Shown here: positions 7,510 to 15,994 of the stretch, piece by piece | How the letters are laid out: every line of letters starts with the position of its first letter | Numbering within the stretch: position 1 is the first letter of the stretch | DNA from: Clostridium sp. | GTDB taxonomy: Bacteria > Bacteroidota > Bacteroidia > Bacteroidales > Muribaculaceae | Direction of reading: 5' to 3' | Length of the DNA stretch: 46,075 nt | Assembly: GCA_023663805.1 (NCBI GenBank) | Contig: JAMPGR010000001.1 | Location: 476,457 to 522,531 of the forward strand | Notes under the pieces: generated by a model | Told to the model about the DNA's origin: nothing | Database searches by the model: none | What the model saw: the letters and a program-made list of their open reading frames with translations, nothing else | Program-made: the position numbers and the translations under genes

Positions 7510-8493
7510 TCAGAGGTCCCAGATGACATAGAGCGCGCCCCAGGTGAATCCGGCGCCGAAAGCGGTCAGAATCATACGGTCACCCTTGTGGAGACGGTCT
7601 TTGTATTCGTCGATACAGAGGGGGATCGAGGCGGCGCTGGTGTTGCCGTAGTGTTCGATATTGACGAGCACCTTTTCGTGGTCGATGCCGGCACGCGAGG
7701 CGACTGCCTCGATGATACGGAGGTTTGCCTGATGGGGCACGAGCCAGTCGACGGTATCCATCGTCAGGTTGTTACGTCCGGCGACTTCGAGAGTCGACTC
7801 GAGCATGTCGGTCACGGCGTGTTTGTAGACGTAGCGTCCGTCCTGCTGGACGAAATGCTGACCGGCGTCGACCGTCGCGTGCGAAGCGGGGAGAACGGAG
7901 CCTCCTGCCTGCATGATCAGGTGGTCACGCCCCTCGCCGTCGACATGGAAAACGCCGTCGATCACACCGACAGCCTCCTTCGACGGAGTCAGGAGCATAC
8001 ATCCGGCGCCGTCGCCGAACAGGGGGCATGTCTGACGATCCTCATAGTTGACCATCGACGACATCATTTCGGCAGCGACGACGACGACCTTGCGATAGAT
8101 TCCGGCGCGGATATAGGCAGCGCCGTCCTGGAGGGCGACGAGGAATCCGGCGCAGGCGGCCTGGATATCATAGGCGTAGGCGTTCGTCAGTTTGCAGCCG
8201 TGGGCGATGACGGAGCCTGTCGAGGGAAAACGATAGTCGGGGTTCGAAGTCGCGCAAATCAGCAGGTCGACCTCCTCGGGGGCAGTTCCGGTATCAGCGA
8301 GAAGTTTCTCGACGGCCTTGATGCCCATATAGGAGGAGCCGGCACCCTCGACTTTGAGGATGCGGCGTTCCTTTATGCCGACACGTGTTGTGATCCATTC
8401 GTCGTTCGTATCGACCATCTTCGACAGCATCTCGTTGTCGAGGATATCGTCGGGGACATACGAAGCGACTCCTGAAATTCTTGCATAAGCCAT
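7510..8493 (-). CDS. fabH: Beta-ketoacyl-ACP synthase III
   Basis: Starts fatty acid synthesis by condensing acetyl-CoA (or a branched acyl-CoA) with malonyl-ACP. The 327 residues carry the full catalytic triad: Cys114 in QAACAGF, His254 in VPHQAN and Asn284 in YGNTSA. The C-terminal GAGFTWGALYV is also typical. It lies 11 nt after rpmF and about 100 nt before era, as part of the DUF177-rpmF-fabH-era cluster, a linkage of ribosomal and lipid genes also known from other bacteria. Confidence 0.97.
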   Translation of the reverse strand: MAYARISGVASYVPDDILDNEMLSKMVDTNDEWITTRVGIKERRILKVEGAGSSYMGIKAVEKLLADTGTAPEEVDLLICATSNPDYRFPSTGSVIAHGCKLTNAYAYDIQAACAGFLVALQDGAAYIRAGIYRKVVVVAAEMMSSMVNYEDRQTCPLFGDGAGCMLLTPSKEAVGVIDGVFHVDGEGRDHLIMQAGGSVLPASHATVDAGQHFVQQDGRYVYKHAVTDMLESTLEVAGRNNLTMDTVDWLVPHQANLRIIEAVASRAGIDHEKVLVNIEHYGNTSAASIPLCIDEYKDRLHKGDRMILTAFGAGFTWGALYVIWDL

Positions 8494-8504
8494 GGGTGTC
8501 GAAA

Positions 8505-8690
8505 TCAGAGGGCTGCGTTCTTTTCGATAGCGAGTTTACCGCGATAATAGCCGCATTCGCCACAAACGGTGTGGTAGATGTGCCACGAGCCGCAGTTGGG
8601 GCAAAGAGCGAGTGTAGGAGCTACAGCCTTGTCGTGTGTGCGACGCTTTGCGGTGCGGGTCTTCGATTGTTTTCGTTTAGGATGTGCCAT
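8505..8690 (-). CDS. rpmF: 50S ribosomal protein L32
   Basis: A 61-residue basic protein of the large ribosomal subunit. The N-terminus (MAHPKRKQSKTRTAKRRTHD) is diagnostic. Four cysteines, C30/C33 and C43/C46, form the zinc ribbon, so this is the zinc-binding (C+) form. It sits 16 nt after the DUF177 gene and 11 nt before fabH. Confidence 0.98.
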   Translation of the reverse strand: MAHPKRKQSKTRTAKRRTHDKAVAPTLALCPNCGSWHIYHTVCGECGYYRGKLAIEKNAAL

Positions 8691-8706
8691 TTTCTTTTAT
8701 TGTATT

Positions 8707-9303
8707 TTAGTTATTGTCTTTAAGTTTCTTCAGAGCGTCCCAGCGGGGGTCTGTCGGCGCTACGTCGTCGTCGGCAGGGGCGTCGAGGTCGGCATGTTCG
8801 ATTTCGTCGATCAGTTGTTCTTCGAGTTCGGCGTCTTCGTCGCCCGGGCGGGTCGCGCGGTGTTTCTTCAGAATCGAGCTCATCGCGCGGTTACACTTCC
8901 CGAGGGGATGGACATGCTTCATCGGGATATGGAGTTCGACCGTCTCATATATCATATATGCGACATTCAGGGTATTGTCGCTCTCGGGGATAACCAGCAG
9001 GTCGTCGTTGTCGTCGTTATAGTCGTCGCCATATTTGACGGCGATCGAGTAGGTGGCCTCCAGGGGGAAGTGGAGGTCGTCGAGACAACGGTCGCAGATC
9101 AGGGTGACTTCGCCGTCGATCCGGAAGTCGAGCAGGTAGGTGTCACCCTTGTATGTAATAGTCAGTTTGACATCGAGATCGGCGTCGTGGATATCCTGAC
9201 TTTCCATATTGGCAAAGAACTGTTTCCCAAGGTGATATTCAAATTCGTGCACCCCGGGAGACAAACTTTTGAGCGGCAGTTTATATTCTGTAAATTTTCC
9301 CAC
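8707..9303 (-). CDS. DUF177/YceD family protein
   Basis: A 198-residue acidic protein with the CxxC pair C70/C73 in the ICDRCL motif typical of DUF177. This family is encoded next to rpmF in most bacteria and has been linked to 23S rRNA accumulation in plants and bacteria. The C-terminus is strongly acidic (EDAELEEQLIDEIEHADLD) and ends with a lysine-rich tip. First gene of the cluster, with a clear promoter 27 nt upstream. Confidence 0.92.
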   Translation of the reverse strand: MGKFTEYKLPLKSLSPGVHEFEYHLGKQFFANMESQDIHDADLDVKLTITYKGDTYLLDFRIDGEVTLICDRCLDDLHFPLEATYSIAVKYGDDYNDDNDDLLVIPESDNTLNVAYMIYETVELHIPMKHVHPLGKCNRAMSSILKKHRATRPGDEDAELEEQLIDEIEHADLDAPADDDVAPTDPRWDALKKLKDNN

Positions 9304-9329
9304 AGCTGTCAGTTATTCAAAAAACTTTG

Positions 9330-9360
9330 CAAAGTTAGCCAATAAAAGTCAGATTCCAAA
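9330..9360 (-). promoter_or_regulatory. Promoter of the DUF177-rpmF-fabH-era cluster
   Basis: On the minus strand TTTG (9360-9357), 19 nt spacer, then TAACTTTG (9337-9330), matching the Bacteroidetes consensus. The -7 box is part of a perfect 14-nt palindrome AACTTTGCAAAGTT (9323-9336). Confidence 0.75.
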
Positions 9361-9420
9361 AAAAATTTCAATTTTTCGGATGGCGGAGCAAAAATGGCGG
9401 ATTCCCCCCCCCCAGATTCA

Positions 9421-9436
9421 GACCACGGTAGTGGTC
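9421..9436. repeat. Dispersed hairpin, GTTA family (loop GGTA)
   Basis: Stem GACCAC / GTGGTC with loop GGTA, followed by CGAATAAA. Stem and tail are identical to those at 4762-4784; only one loop base differs. It lies in the gap between the M14 peptidase end and the DUF177 promoter, beside a run of ten C (9404-9413). Confidence 0.85.
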
Positions 9437-9473
9437 GAATAAACCGACACGTCGATATGCTGGCCGTCGGCAG

Positions 9474-10499
9474 TCAGAGGGTGTCGAGGGAGCGGGCGAG
9501 GTCGGCCCAGACCGGGGTATTTCGCTCGAGCAGGTCGGGGAACTGTTCGATCGGGACAGGGTTGCGGGTGCCGAGTTCGATTGTCGCGCTCGGTTTCCGG
9601 AATGTCACTTCGACTTCGTCGGCCCAGGAGCCGTTCGGCGGAGCCGAGTCGGGGCCGTAGCCGGGGAAGCCAGTGTGGCGTTCGATCAGCAGGGCCATTC
9701 GACGTGCGCTCTCGTTGACGAGGCTGTCGGCGTTGCCGCAGCCGTAGTAGACGAGGTTGCCGGAGGTGTGGTAGTTCAGGAAGCAGTCGTAGGGGCGGAG
9801 CGCGGCGGTCCGGAGCAGCAGACGCGACTCGACCTCCGACAGCGGTTCGGCTCCGGGGTAGAAGCCGAAGTCTTTCGAGGTTGTCAGACCGGGCGCATCG
9901 GCGAAGCCGTTACGGAAGTTTCGGTTCAGGTCGACGCCGCGGGCGTTCGCCTTGATTTGCTCGCAATCGTAGCCGGAGTCGGCCATCTCGTTGAGCCAGC
10001 GGCGCGTCTCGCGGGTCATGGCCGCGGCGACCCCCTCCTGGGAGATTGCGACCCCGTCGGGGTTGACCATCGGAAGAATCGTCAGACAGACAGTGTCGAA
10101 CGCCCGGCGGAGATCGACCCCGTCGATACGCTCCCCTGCCCTGCGGCTCCAGGCATATCGCTCGAGCAAGGCCATGACCAGTTGGGAGGAAAGATATTCG
10201 CGGGCGTGCATCGACGCCTGGACCATGACGTGGCGCCGGGCATCGGGATTCCCGAAGGTGGCGACCGGAATCAGGCGGCCCTCGAAGGTTGTGTCGGCGA
10301 TCCCGAAGGTAATCGATTCGGGATACACAGCCGCGAGTCTTCCGAGGTCGGAGAGCATGCGCTCGGGGGTATAGTGCTGCGACCGGATGTCGACGATCGT
10401 ATTGCGGAAGCGGGGGCTGGGTATCAGCAGGAGTGCGGCGAGAGCGACGACGGCGGCTGCGGCGAGGCAGAGCGAAAGCCCGGAAATTTCTTTTCTCAT
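9474..10499 (-). CDS. M14-family zinc carboxypeptidase, membrane-anchored or secreted
   Basis: The start is set at the ATG at 10499 because it overlaps the transporter stop as ATGA; the longer open frame upstream is antisense to nothing useful and lies inside the transporter gene. The 341-residue product has an N-terminal hydrophobic helix (residues about 7-26), then the M14 domain. Zinc ligands are His98 and Glu101 (MHAREYLSSQ) and His244 (NYHTSG); the general base is Glu308 (ATIELGT). The GVDLNRNF segment near 188-195 carries the substrate-binding Asn/Arg. Likely trims peptides or muropeptides outside the cytoplasm. Last gene of the seven-gene set. Confidence 0.9.
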   Translation of the reverse strand: MRKEISGLSLCLAAAAVVALAALLLIPSPRFRNTIVDIRSQHYTPERMLSDLGRLAAVYPESITFGIADTTFEGRLIPVATFGNPDARRHVMVQASMHAREYLSSQLVMALLERYAWSRRAGERIDGVDLRRAFDTVCLTILPMVNPDGVAISQEGVAAAMTRETRRWLNEMADSGYDCEQIKANARGVDLNRNFRNGFADAPGLTTSKDFGFYPGAEPLSEVESRLLLRTAALRPYDCFLNYHTSGNLVYYGCGNADSLVNESARRMALLIERHTGFPGYGPDSAPPNGSWADEVEVTFRKPSATIELGTRNPVPIEQFPDLLERNTPVWADLARSLDTL

Positions 10500-11863
10500 A
10501 ACAGACCGATACAGTTCAGGAAGATAAGGAAAATGGCCGCCGGACAGATCCAGCGGAGAAAAAACCTGACAACCGGCAGGAGCGGGGCGCGGAACAGACC
10601 GCGGTCGGTCATCTCGTCGCGCAGGAACCGGCGGTCGACGACCCATCCGACGAATATCGAGCAGATCATCGCGCCGACCGGCAGCAGCAGGTTCGAACTC
10701 AGGTTGTCGAAGAGGTCGAAAAAGGTCATCCCGGCAATTTTCACATCGGCGAGCGGCCCGAAACTGAAGGCGCAGAGAAGGCCTCCGGCGAGGGCAATCG
10801 CTGAACTGACGAGTGTTGCCTTCCGACGTCCCATACGCTTCTCCTCGCAGAAGAAGGAGATCGATATCTCGCTCATCGATACGGTCGATGTCAGCGACGC
10901 CAGGAACAGCAGAAGGAAGAAGAGAGCAGACCATGCCTGTCCGCCGGGAAGTTGGGAGAAGATAAACGGGAGCACCTCGAAGACAAGCGTCGGGCCGGCT
11001 TCGGGGGAGAGTCCGAAGGAGAATACGGCCGGAAAGATTATGACACCGGCGAGAATCGCGACGAGCGAATCGAGTGTGACGGTCATTACGGCTGTGCGCC
11101 CAAGGCGTGTGTTGTCGCTGAAATATGACGCATAGGTCATCATCCCGCCGAGTCCGAGACTGAGCGAGAAGAAGGCCTGGCCGAGCGCACCGAGCATTAC
11201 CCCCGGGGTCAGTTTCGAGAAGTCGGGGGCGAAAAGGAAACGGAGCCCATCGCCGAGACCCGGCATCGTCAGGGAGTTGACACAGAAAACAATCAGCAGA
11301 AGGAACAACAGCGGCATCAGGATATTCGACGCGCGTTCGATTCCGCGGGTGACGCCGCCGAGAAGAATCAGGGTGTTACAGAAGAGGAAGACGACGGTCC
11401 AGAGGACGGGGCGCCATCCTGTTGTCAGTTCGACGAAGCGTGCGTGGCCGACAGCCTTGTCTGTGAAGTCGAGCGTGCCGGTCGCCGAGGCGAGACCATA
11501 TTCGACCGTCCATCCGGCGACAACCGAGTAGAAACTGAGAATCAGCAGCGACGCCGTTATTCCGATATATCCGGCCAGGGGCCAGTGGCTGCCGGGGCGG
11601 AGCGCGCGGTATGCGCCGAAGATATTGCTCCGGGTTCCGCGTCCCATGGCAAACTCGGCGCATAGCACCGGCGCACCGATCAGGAACACAAACGCCAAAT
11701 AACAGAGCATGAACGCCCCGCCGCCATGCTGTCCGGCCTCGTAAGGGAAACGCCATATGTTTCCGAGGCCGACGGCAGAGCCGACGGTCGTCGCGACAGC
11801 GGCGAATCGCGAAGCGAAAAGCGCGCGCTGTCCTTTCGGGTTGCCGTTTTTTTTGTCAGCCAT
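10496..11863 (-). CDS. Sodium:neurotransmitter symporter (NSS) family transporter
   Basis: A 455-residue LeuT-fold sodium-coupled transporter of the inner membrane, probably for amino acids or similar small molecules. The signature VGLGNIWRFPY is at 31-41 in helix 1, and about twelve hydrophobic segments follow. The ATG at 11863 is chosen because MADKKNGNPKGQ leads straight into helix 1 and because it overlaps the bcp stop by 8 nt. The stop overlaps the M14 peptidase start by 4 nt. The pairing suggests uptake of amino acids released by the peptidase, which is inference. Confidence 0.93.
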   Translation of the reverse strand: MADKKNGNPKGQRALFASRFAAVATTVGSAVGLGNIWRFPYEAGQHGGGAFMLCYLAFVFLIGAPVLCAEFAMGRGTRSNIFGAYRALRPGSHWPLAGYIGITASLLILSFYSVVAGWTVEYGLASATGTLDFTDKAVGHARFVELTTGWRPVLWTVVFLFCNTLILLGGVTRGIERASNILMPLLFLLLIVFCVNSLTMPGLGDGLRFLFAPDFSKLTPGVMLGALGQAFFSLSLGLGGMMTYASYFSDNTRLGRTAVMTVTLDSLVAILAGVIIFPAVFSFGLSPEAGPTLVFEVLPFIFSQLPGGQAWSALFFLLLFLASLTSTVSMSEISISFFCEEKRMGRRKATLVSSAIALAGGLLCAFSFGPLADVKIAGMTFFDLFDNLSSNLLLPVGAMICSIFVGWVVDRRFLRDEMTDRGLFRAPLLPVVRFFLRWICPAAIFLIFLNCIGLL

Positions 11864-12308
11864 CGAGCAGTTGCTGGCCGTGGGTCTTCGTGGAAATCTG
11901 CTTGGGAGTCCATATGCGCTCCACGCGTCCGTCGGGTCCGATTTCGAAAGTAGTCCGGAAGATTCCCATATACTTGCGGCCGCACATCGACTTTTCACCC
12001 CATACGCCGAAGGCCTCGGCAAGATGATGGTCAGTGTCGGCGATCAGCGGGAAAGGCAGTGAGTTTTTTTCGACAAAGCGGCGGTGGCGCCCGGCGTCAT
12101 CGGTCGAGACGCCGACGACGGCATAGCCCCGGGCAAGCAGCGCCTCATAGTTGTCGCGGAGGCTGCATGCCTCGGCCGTGCAGCCGGGGGTCATATCCTT
12201 CGGGTAGAAATAGAGTATCAGTTTCTTTCCGGCGAAATCGTCGCGGCGGAGTGTCCGGCCGTCCTGGTCTGTTCCGAGGACCTCGGGTATCAGTTCTCCA
12301 ATTTCCAT
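11856..12308 (-). CDS. bcp: Thioredoxin-dependent peroxiredoxin (BCP type)
   Basis: A 150-residue thiol peroxidase that reduces hydrogen peroxide and organic peroxides. The TPGCTAEACSLRD motif carries the peroxidatic Cys43 and a resolving Cys48 five residues later, the classical atypical 2-Cys BCP arrangement. The fold continues with VVGVSTDD and FPLIADTD, typical of the AhpC/TSA family. It starts 15 nt after the alpha/beta hydrolase and overlaps the next gene by 8 nt. Confidence 0.95.
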   Translation of the reverse strand: MEIGELIPEVLGTDQDGRTLRRDDFAGKKLILYFYPKDMTPGCTAEACSLRDNYEALLARGYAVVGVSTDDAGRHRRFVEKNSLPFPLIADTDHHLAEAFGVWGEKSMCGRKYMGIFRTTFEIGPDGRVERIWTPKQISTKTHGQQLLDG

Positions 12309-12323
12309 ATCGCAGTTGTCGTT

Positions 12324-13679
12324 TTATTGTTTCTTTATAAATTCTATAACAGCCGAAAGGACTGAAGGATCAATCGTTGTCTTAATCTGGGCGTAGTTCA
12401 TCGACGAGACTTCGGCCTGGGCCGGCTGGAACATATGGTTGACGCGGGGGAAAACACGGATTTCGGTCTCGGGGCGTATCCGGCGGGCGAGTTCGGTGTT
12501 GGCCCGGGTGTCGACCTGGCAGTCCCATTCGCCACCGAGCAGAAGAACCGGCACCTCAATCCGCGCGAACGACTCGGCCGGATCGGTCCGGACGAAGGAG
12601 ACATACCAGGGGGAGGTCATGACCGCCGTCTGGCGGGCAATCGCGCCGGGGGAATAGTGTCCGTCGGCGGTCATCAGGGCGGTCAGCCGCTCGCGCAGGG
12701 CTTCGGGCGTCAGGGTCGTGTCGGCGATGGCGTCGAAAATCTGCACGATGGTCGCGCGGCGGACGGAGTCGAGCGGGTTGCCCGAGAGCCGGGCGATCGC
12801 TTCGTTCTGGAGAATCATTGTCTGGCGGCCCGACATGACCGGTCCGGCCATCGAGATGACGAAGGATACCTCCGAGGGGTGGTCGGCCGCGTTCATCGCG
12901 GCGATCATCCCCCCCTCGCTGTGGCCGATATATCCGGTTCGGAGGGTGTCGACCATACTGAGGGTCCGGAGATAGCGAAGCGCGGCGAGGGCGTCGGTCG
13001 CCAGGTCGGCTGTGGTCGCCACGTCGGGCCCGGCCGACGAGTCGCCGACGCCGCGGTCGTCGTAGCGGAGCGAGACGATCCCGTGGCTTGCGAGAAAGTC
13101 GGCCATAAGCTGGAAGGGACGGTGGCCATAGATTTCCCCGTCGCGGTTCTGGGGTCCGCTGCCGGAGACGAAGACAACGGCCGGGAAGGGTCCCTGGCCG
13201 AGCGGGAGGGTCAGCGTCGCCCCGAAACGGAGAGTGTCGTTGGTGAAGACAATCCGCGAGTTCGCGCCGAAGGAGTAGTCGCCCAGAGGTATGGAGGCGG
13301 AGGCAGCGTTCTTATCTTCAGACTTTGCGCGCAGGAGCATCATCGGGACGTCGATTCCGTTCTGGGCGAAGCGGCCGTTGATTCGCGAGTCGGCTGCCGA
13401 CCAGCAGCCGCAGTATACGGCGCCGGCCATGTCGACGCGGAGAAATATCGAGTCGCCGTCGACGCGTATCGACGTCGGGATATCTGCGGCACCCTGCATC
13501 GGCGAATCCATCGTCGCCCGGTATTGCGCTCCATCCTTTTCGATATCGAAAACAACCGAGAGTCCCATCAGCTGCCCCTCCCAGCGCCCGGCGAAGTCGA
13601 CAGCCCAGAGCGGGCCTGCGGCGAACAGCAATGCAATGGCCGCGGCAAAACACCGCGCGAAAAGTCGGATACGCATCAT
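12324..13679 (-). CDS. Exported alpha/beta hydrolase
   Basis: A 451-residue protein with an N-terminal signal peptide ending near AAGPLWA (residue 26). Residues 30-120 form an all-beta domain seen in front of many Bacteroidetes hydrolases of this type. The hydrolase domain follows with the nucleophile Ser254 in GHSEGG, the oxyanion segment VSGSGPQNRD at 172-180, and a late His in RVNHMFQP. The start ATG at 13679 overlaps the xseB stop as ATGA; a second ATG follows directly at 13676. The substrate is unknown; an esterase or peptidase role in the periplasm is likely. Confidence 0.88.
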   Translation of the reverse strand: MMRIRLFARCFAAAIALLFAAGPLWAVDFAGRWEGQLMGLSVVFDIEKDGAQYRATMDSPMQGAADIPTSIRVDGDSIFLRVDMAGAVYCGCWSAADSRINGRFAQNGIDVPMMLLRAKSEDKNAASASIPLGDYSFGANSRIVFTNDTLRFGATLTLPLGQGPFPAVVFVSGSGPQNRDGEIYGHRPFQLMADFLASHGIVSLRYDDRGVGDSSAGPDVATTADLATDALAALRYLRTLSMVDTLRTGYIGHSEGGMIAAMNAADHPSEVSFVISMAGPVMSGRQTMILQNEAIARLSGNPLDSVRRATIVQIFDAIADTTLTPEALRERLTALMTADGHYSPGAIARQTAVMTSPWYVSFVRTDPAESFARIEVPVLLLGGEWDCQVDTRANTELARRIRPETEIRVFPRVNHMFQPAQAEVSSMNYAQIKTTIDPSVLSAVIEFIKKQ

Positions 13680-13891
13680 ACTTCGAGAGTCTGGAGGATT
13701 GCGCGGAGTTCTTCGTCGGTTGTCGTCAGGCGGCTCTTCAGTTCGGCGAGCAGTTCGGTCGCGCGGCGTGTCAGCGCGGCAAGGCGGTCGATGTCGCAGT
13801 TGTCGCCCTGCATGCTTCGGATGATTGCTTCGAGTTCGGCGACAGCCTTCGTATAGGTCATTTCCTTGACCGGAGTGAATGTCTGTTCCAT
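13676..13891 (-). CDS. xseB: Exodeoxyribonuclease VII small subunit
   Basis: A 71-residue helical protein with the family pattern TYTKAVAELEAIIRSMQ...CDIDRLAALTRRATELL. It binds XseA in multiple copies to form exonuclease VII, which degrades single-stranded DNA. It starts 20 nt after xseA and overlaps the next gene by 4 nt. Confidence 0.95.
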   Translation of the reverse strand: MEQTFTPVKEMTYTKAVAELEAIIRSMQGDNCDIDRLAALTRRATELLAELKSRLTTTDEELRAILQTLEV

Positions 13892-13911
13892 ATAGGTCGA
13901 TTGATGTCAGG

Positions 13912-15243
13912 CTATTGTTTGTTATTGATCTTTATATCATTTAGTTTCTGTCCGGAGACGGTCGAGCATACCTCTCCGTCGGCGAAACGCGTGGTCATTT
14001 CTGCGCCGGGGAGGATATCGGCCGCGGAGCGAACGATACGTCCGCCGGAAAGGGTCATCGTGAAGCCGCGCCGCAGGGTTGCATCGGGGGAATATGCGCC
14101 GATCAGGGCGGCATATTTGTCGAGTTCGGAACTCCGGCGCTCAATCTGGCGGAGCGCGGCGGTCCGGAGCGAATCGGCCAGGGAGTCGAGACGGACGGCG
14201 GTCGGGGCGATACAGAGCGAACTGGCGTTGTGGATCGCCATCGCCGCCCGTTCGAGACGGGCGCGCATCTGCTCGACACCCCGCGCCGGGAGCAGTTTCA
14301 ACTGCGCCGCCAGAGTCGCAAGCCTGGAGTTCTCCCCGGCCATGCGGTCGGAGGAGATACGCTGGAGGTCGACGGCGGCGCGGCGCAGGCGGTCGAGGGC
14401 GGCCTCACCCTTTCCTATCAGCCACTCGGCCGCGGCGGTCGGGGTCTTGACGCGCATATGGGCGACATAGTCGAGGAGCGTGACGTCGCGTTCGTGGCCG
14501 ATTCCGATAATGACCGGAAGGGGGAACTGGGCAATCGATGCCGCGAGGTCGTAGTCCTCGAATGCGAGCAGGTCGCTCGTCGCGCCCCCTCCGCGAATCA
14601 GCACGACGCAGTCGAAGTTGTCATACTCGGCCATAATCGCCGTCAGGGCGGCGATTATGCTCGCCGGAGTCCCCTCCCCCTGAAGACGCGCCGGGAAGAG
14701 TTTCAGCCGGAATGCAAGACGCGAGGGGTTGTTGACGATCTGGTTGACGAAGTCGCCGAATCCGGCGGCTCCGGCGGCTGAAATGATTGCGACGCGCAGC
14801 GGCAACGCCGGCGACGGCAGTTCGCGGTTGGCGTTCAGAATCCCCTCGCGCTGGAGCCGGAGGATATTCTCGCGGCGGCGGCGCAGGAGTTCGCCCATCG
14901 TGAACTCGGGATTGACGGCGCTGACGACGACCGTCATGCCGTAGACCTCGTGGTAACTGACCGAGACACGGAGCATGACCTTCAGGTTTGTCGCGAAATC
15001 CTGGCCTGTCGCGGCGCGGAACGTTCTGGATATCTGGCTGTAGACATTTGCCCAGATCGCGGCGCGGCTTTTTGCGAGTATGCGTCCGGCATCATCCTTC
15101 TGGAGCAGCTCCATATAGCAGTGGCCGCCGGAGACGCGTACGTCGCTCAGTTCGGCCGTGATCCAGACATTCTGGAGGTCGGGGGAGGCGAGTTTCTGTT
15201 TGACGCGCAACTGGAGTTGCTGGAGGGTCAGGGCCTGGTCCAT
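13912..15243 (-). CDS. xseA: Exodeoxyribonuclease VII large subunit
   Basis: Catalytic subunit of exonuclease VII. The 443 residues start with an OB-fold (about 1-105; VWITAELSDVRVSGGHCYMEL), followed by the catalytic domain with SAAGAAGFGDF, IRGGGATSDLLAFED and IGHERDVTLLDYVA, and then a long coiled-coil region (about 300-380). All conserved motifs are present. It lies 13 nt after the DUF3256 gene and 20 nt before xseB. Confidence 0.97.
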   Translation of the reverse strand: MDQALTLQQLQLRVKQKLASPDLQNVWITAELSDVRVSGGHCYMELLQKDDAGRILAKSRAAIWANVYSQISRTFRAATGQDFATNLKVMLRVSVSYHEVYGMTVVVSAVNPEFTMGELLRRRRENILRLQREGILNANRELPSPALPLRVAIISAAGAAGFGDFVNQIVNNPSRLAFRLKLFPARLQGEGTPASIIAALTAIMAEYDNFDCVVLIRGGGATSDLLAFEDYDLAASIAQFPLPVIIGIGHERDVTLLDYVAHMRVKTPTAAAEWLIGKGEAALDRLRRAAVDLQRISSDRMAGENSRLATLAAQLKLLPARGVEQMRARLERAAMAIHNASSLCIAPTAVRLDSLADSLRTAALRQIERRSSELDKYAALIGAYSPDATLRRGFTMTLSGGRIVRSAADILPGAEMTTRFADGEVCSTVSGQKLNDIKINNKQ

Positions 15244-15256
15244 CGGTCAGTCGGGG

Positions 15257-15919
15257 TCATTTTGCGGGATTGAATCTCTTTCCGTCGAAACGGTAGAGGA
15301 GTTTGTCGCGGAGCGAACCGCCGACGATCTCGTAGATATCCTCGCTCAGGAATGAGCGGGTGTTGTTCGTCAGGGTCAGGAGCGAGGTCGACGGATTGTA
15401 GTCGTAACTGATCAGCAGGAACGGTACGAAGGTCTCGACCTCGGCGCGGTTCTTCCGCCCCTGGTCTGTCAGCCAGTCGTCGAGCGCAGGTTTGTCGAAG
15501 TAGGTCTCGGTCGCCTGCCGGGTCCAGTCGGAGGTGTAGATGTCGAGGCGGCTGTCGGGGGCGGGGGTCAGGACGGTCGTGACGACGGCGATCAGTGTGT
15601 CACCCCTGGCCGGAATCAGCGCGATCTGGTAGGACGACGAGGGGGTCATCTCGATCCGGAGGCTCAGAGGGGTCAGTTCGGTCAGCCTCGAAGCGCCGCC
15701 GACGTTGTTCTGCGACGGGGTCGTCATGTTGCTGTTGAAATAGTCTATCATGTCGAGGCGCGTGCTCCGGTCGAGCAGCGGGAAGATGGTCGAGGGAGCG
15801 TCGACGAAGGCGTCGGATGCCTCCCGGGCTGTCAGGGCCGCGGGGAGAAGCAGCGCCGCGACGGCGGTCAGGGCCGCGGCGGTCAGGGCCGTCAGACGTT
15901 GTTTCAGTTGTGTTGCCAT
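15257..15919 (-). CDS. DUF3256 family exported protein
   Basis: A 220-residue protein with a signal peptide (hydrophobic stretch about residues 10-29, ending at ALTAREA). The FPLLDRSTRLDMIDYFNSN block and the later SRLDIYTSDWTRQ match DUF3256, a family seen almost only in Bacteroidales. Its function is unknown. It is the first gene of the seven-gene run that includes xseAB, with a -7 box 36 nt upstream. Confidence 0.82.
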   Translation of the reverse strand: MATQLKQRLTALTAAALTAVAALLLPAALTAREASDAFVDAPSTIFPLLDRSTRLDMIDYFNSNMTTPSQNNVGGASRLTELTPLSLRIEMTPSSSYQIALIPARGDTLIAVVTTVLTPAPDSRLDIYTSDWTRQATETYFDKPALDDWLTDQGRKNRAEVETFVPFLLISYDYNPSTSLLTLTNNTRSFLSEDIYEIVGGSLRDKLLYRFDGKRFNPAK

Positions 15920-15954
15920 AAGCGGTTGTTGTGTTTTGTCGTCGTTGGTTCGGG

Positions 15955-15962
15955 CAAAGTTA
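15955..15962 (-). promoter_or_regulatory. -7 box upstream of the DUF3256-xseAB operon
   Basis: TAACTTTG on the minus strand, 36 nt upstream of the DUF3256 start. A matching TTTG -33 box at the usual distance is not obvious. Confidence 0.55.
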
Positions 15963-15994
15963 CGAATTTTCCGCCGAACCGCCGTCGAGATTTG

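Noticed and set aside
10500..10934. Upstream extension of the M14 carboxypeptidase
   Set aside because: It lies within the transporter gene in another frame; the ATGA overlap and the signal-like N-terminus fix the start at 10499.
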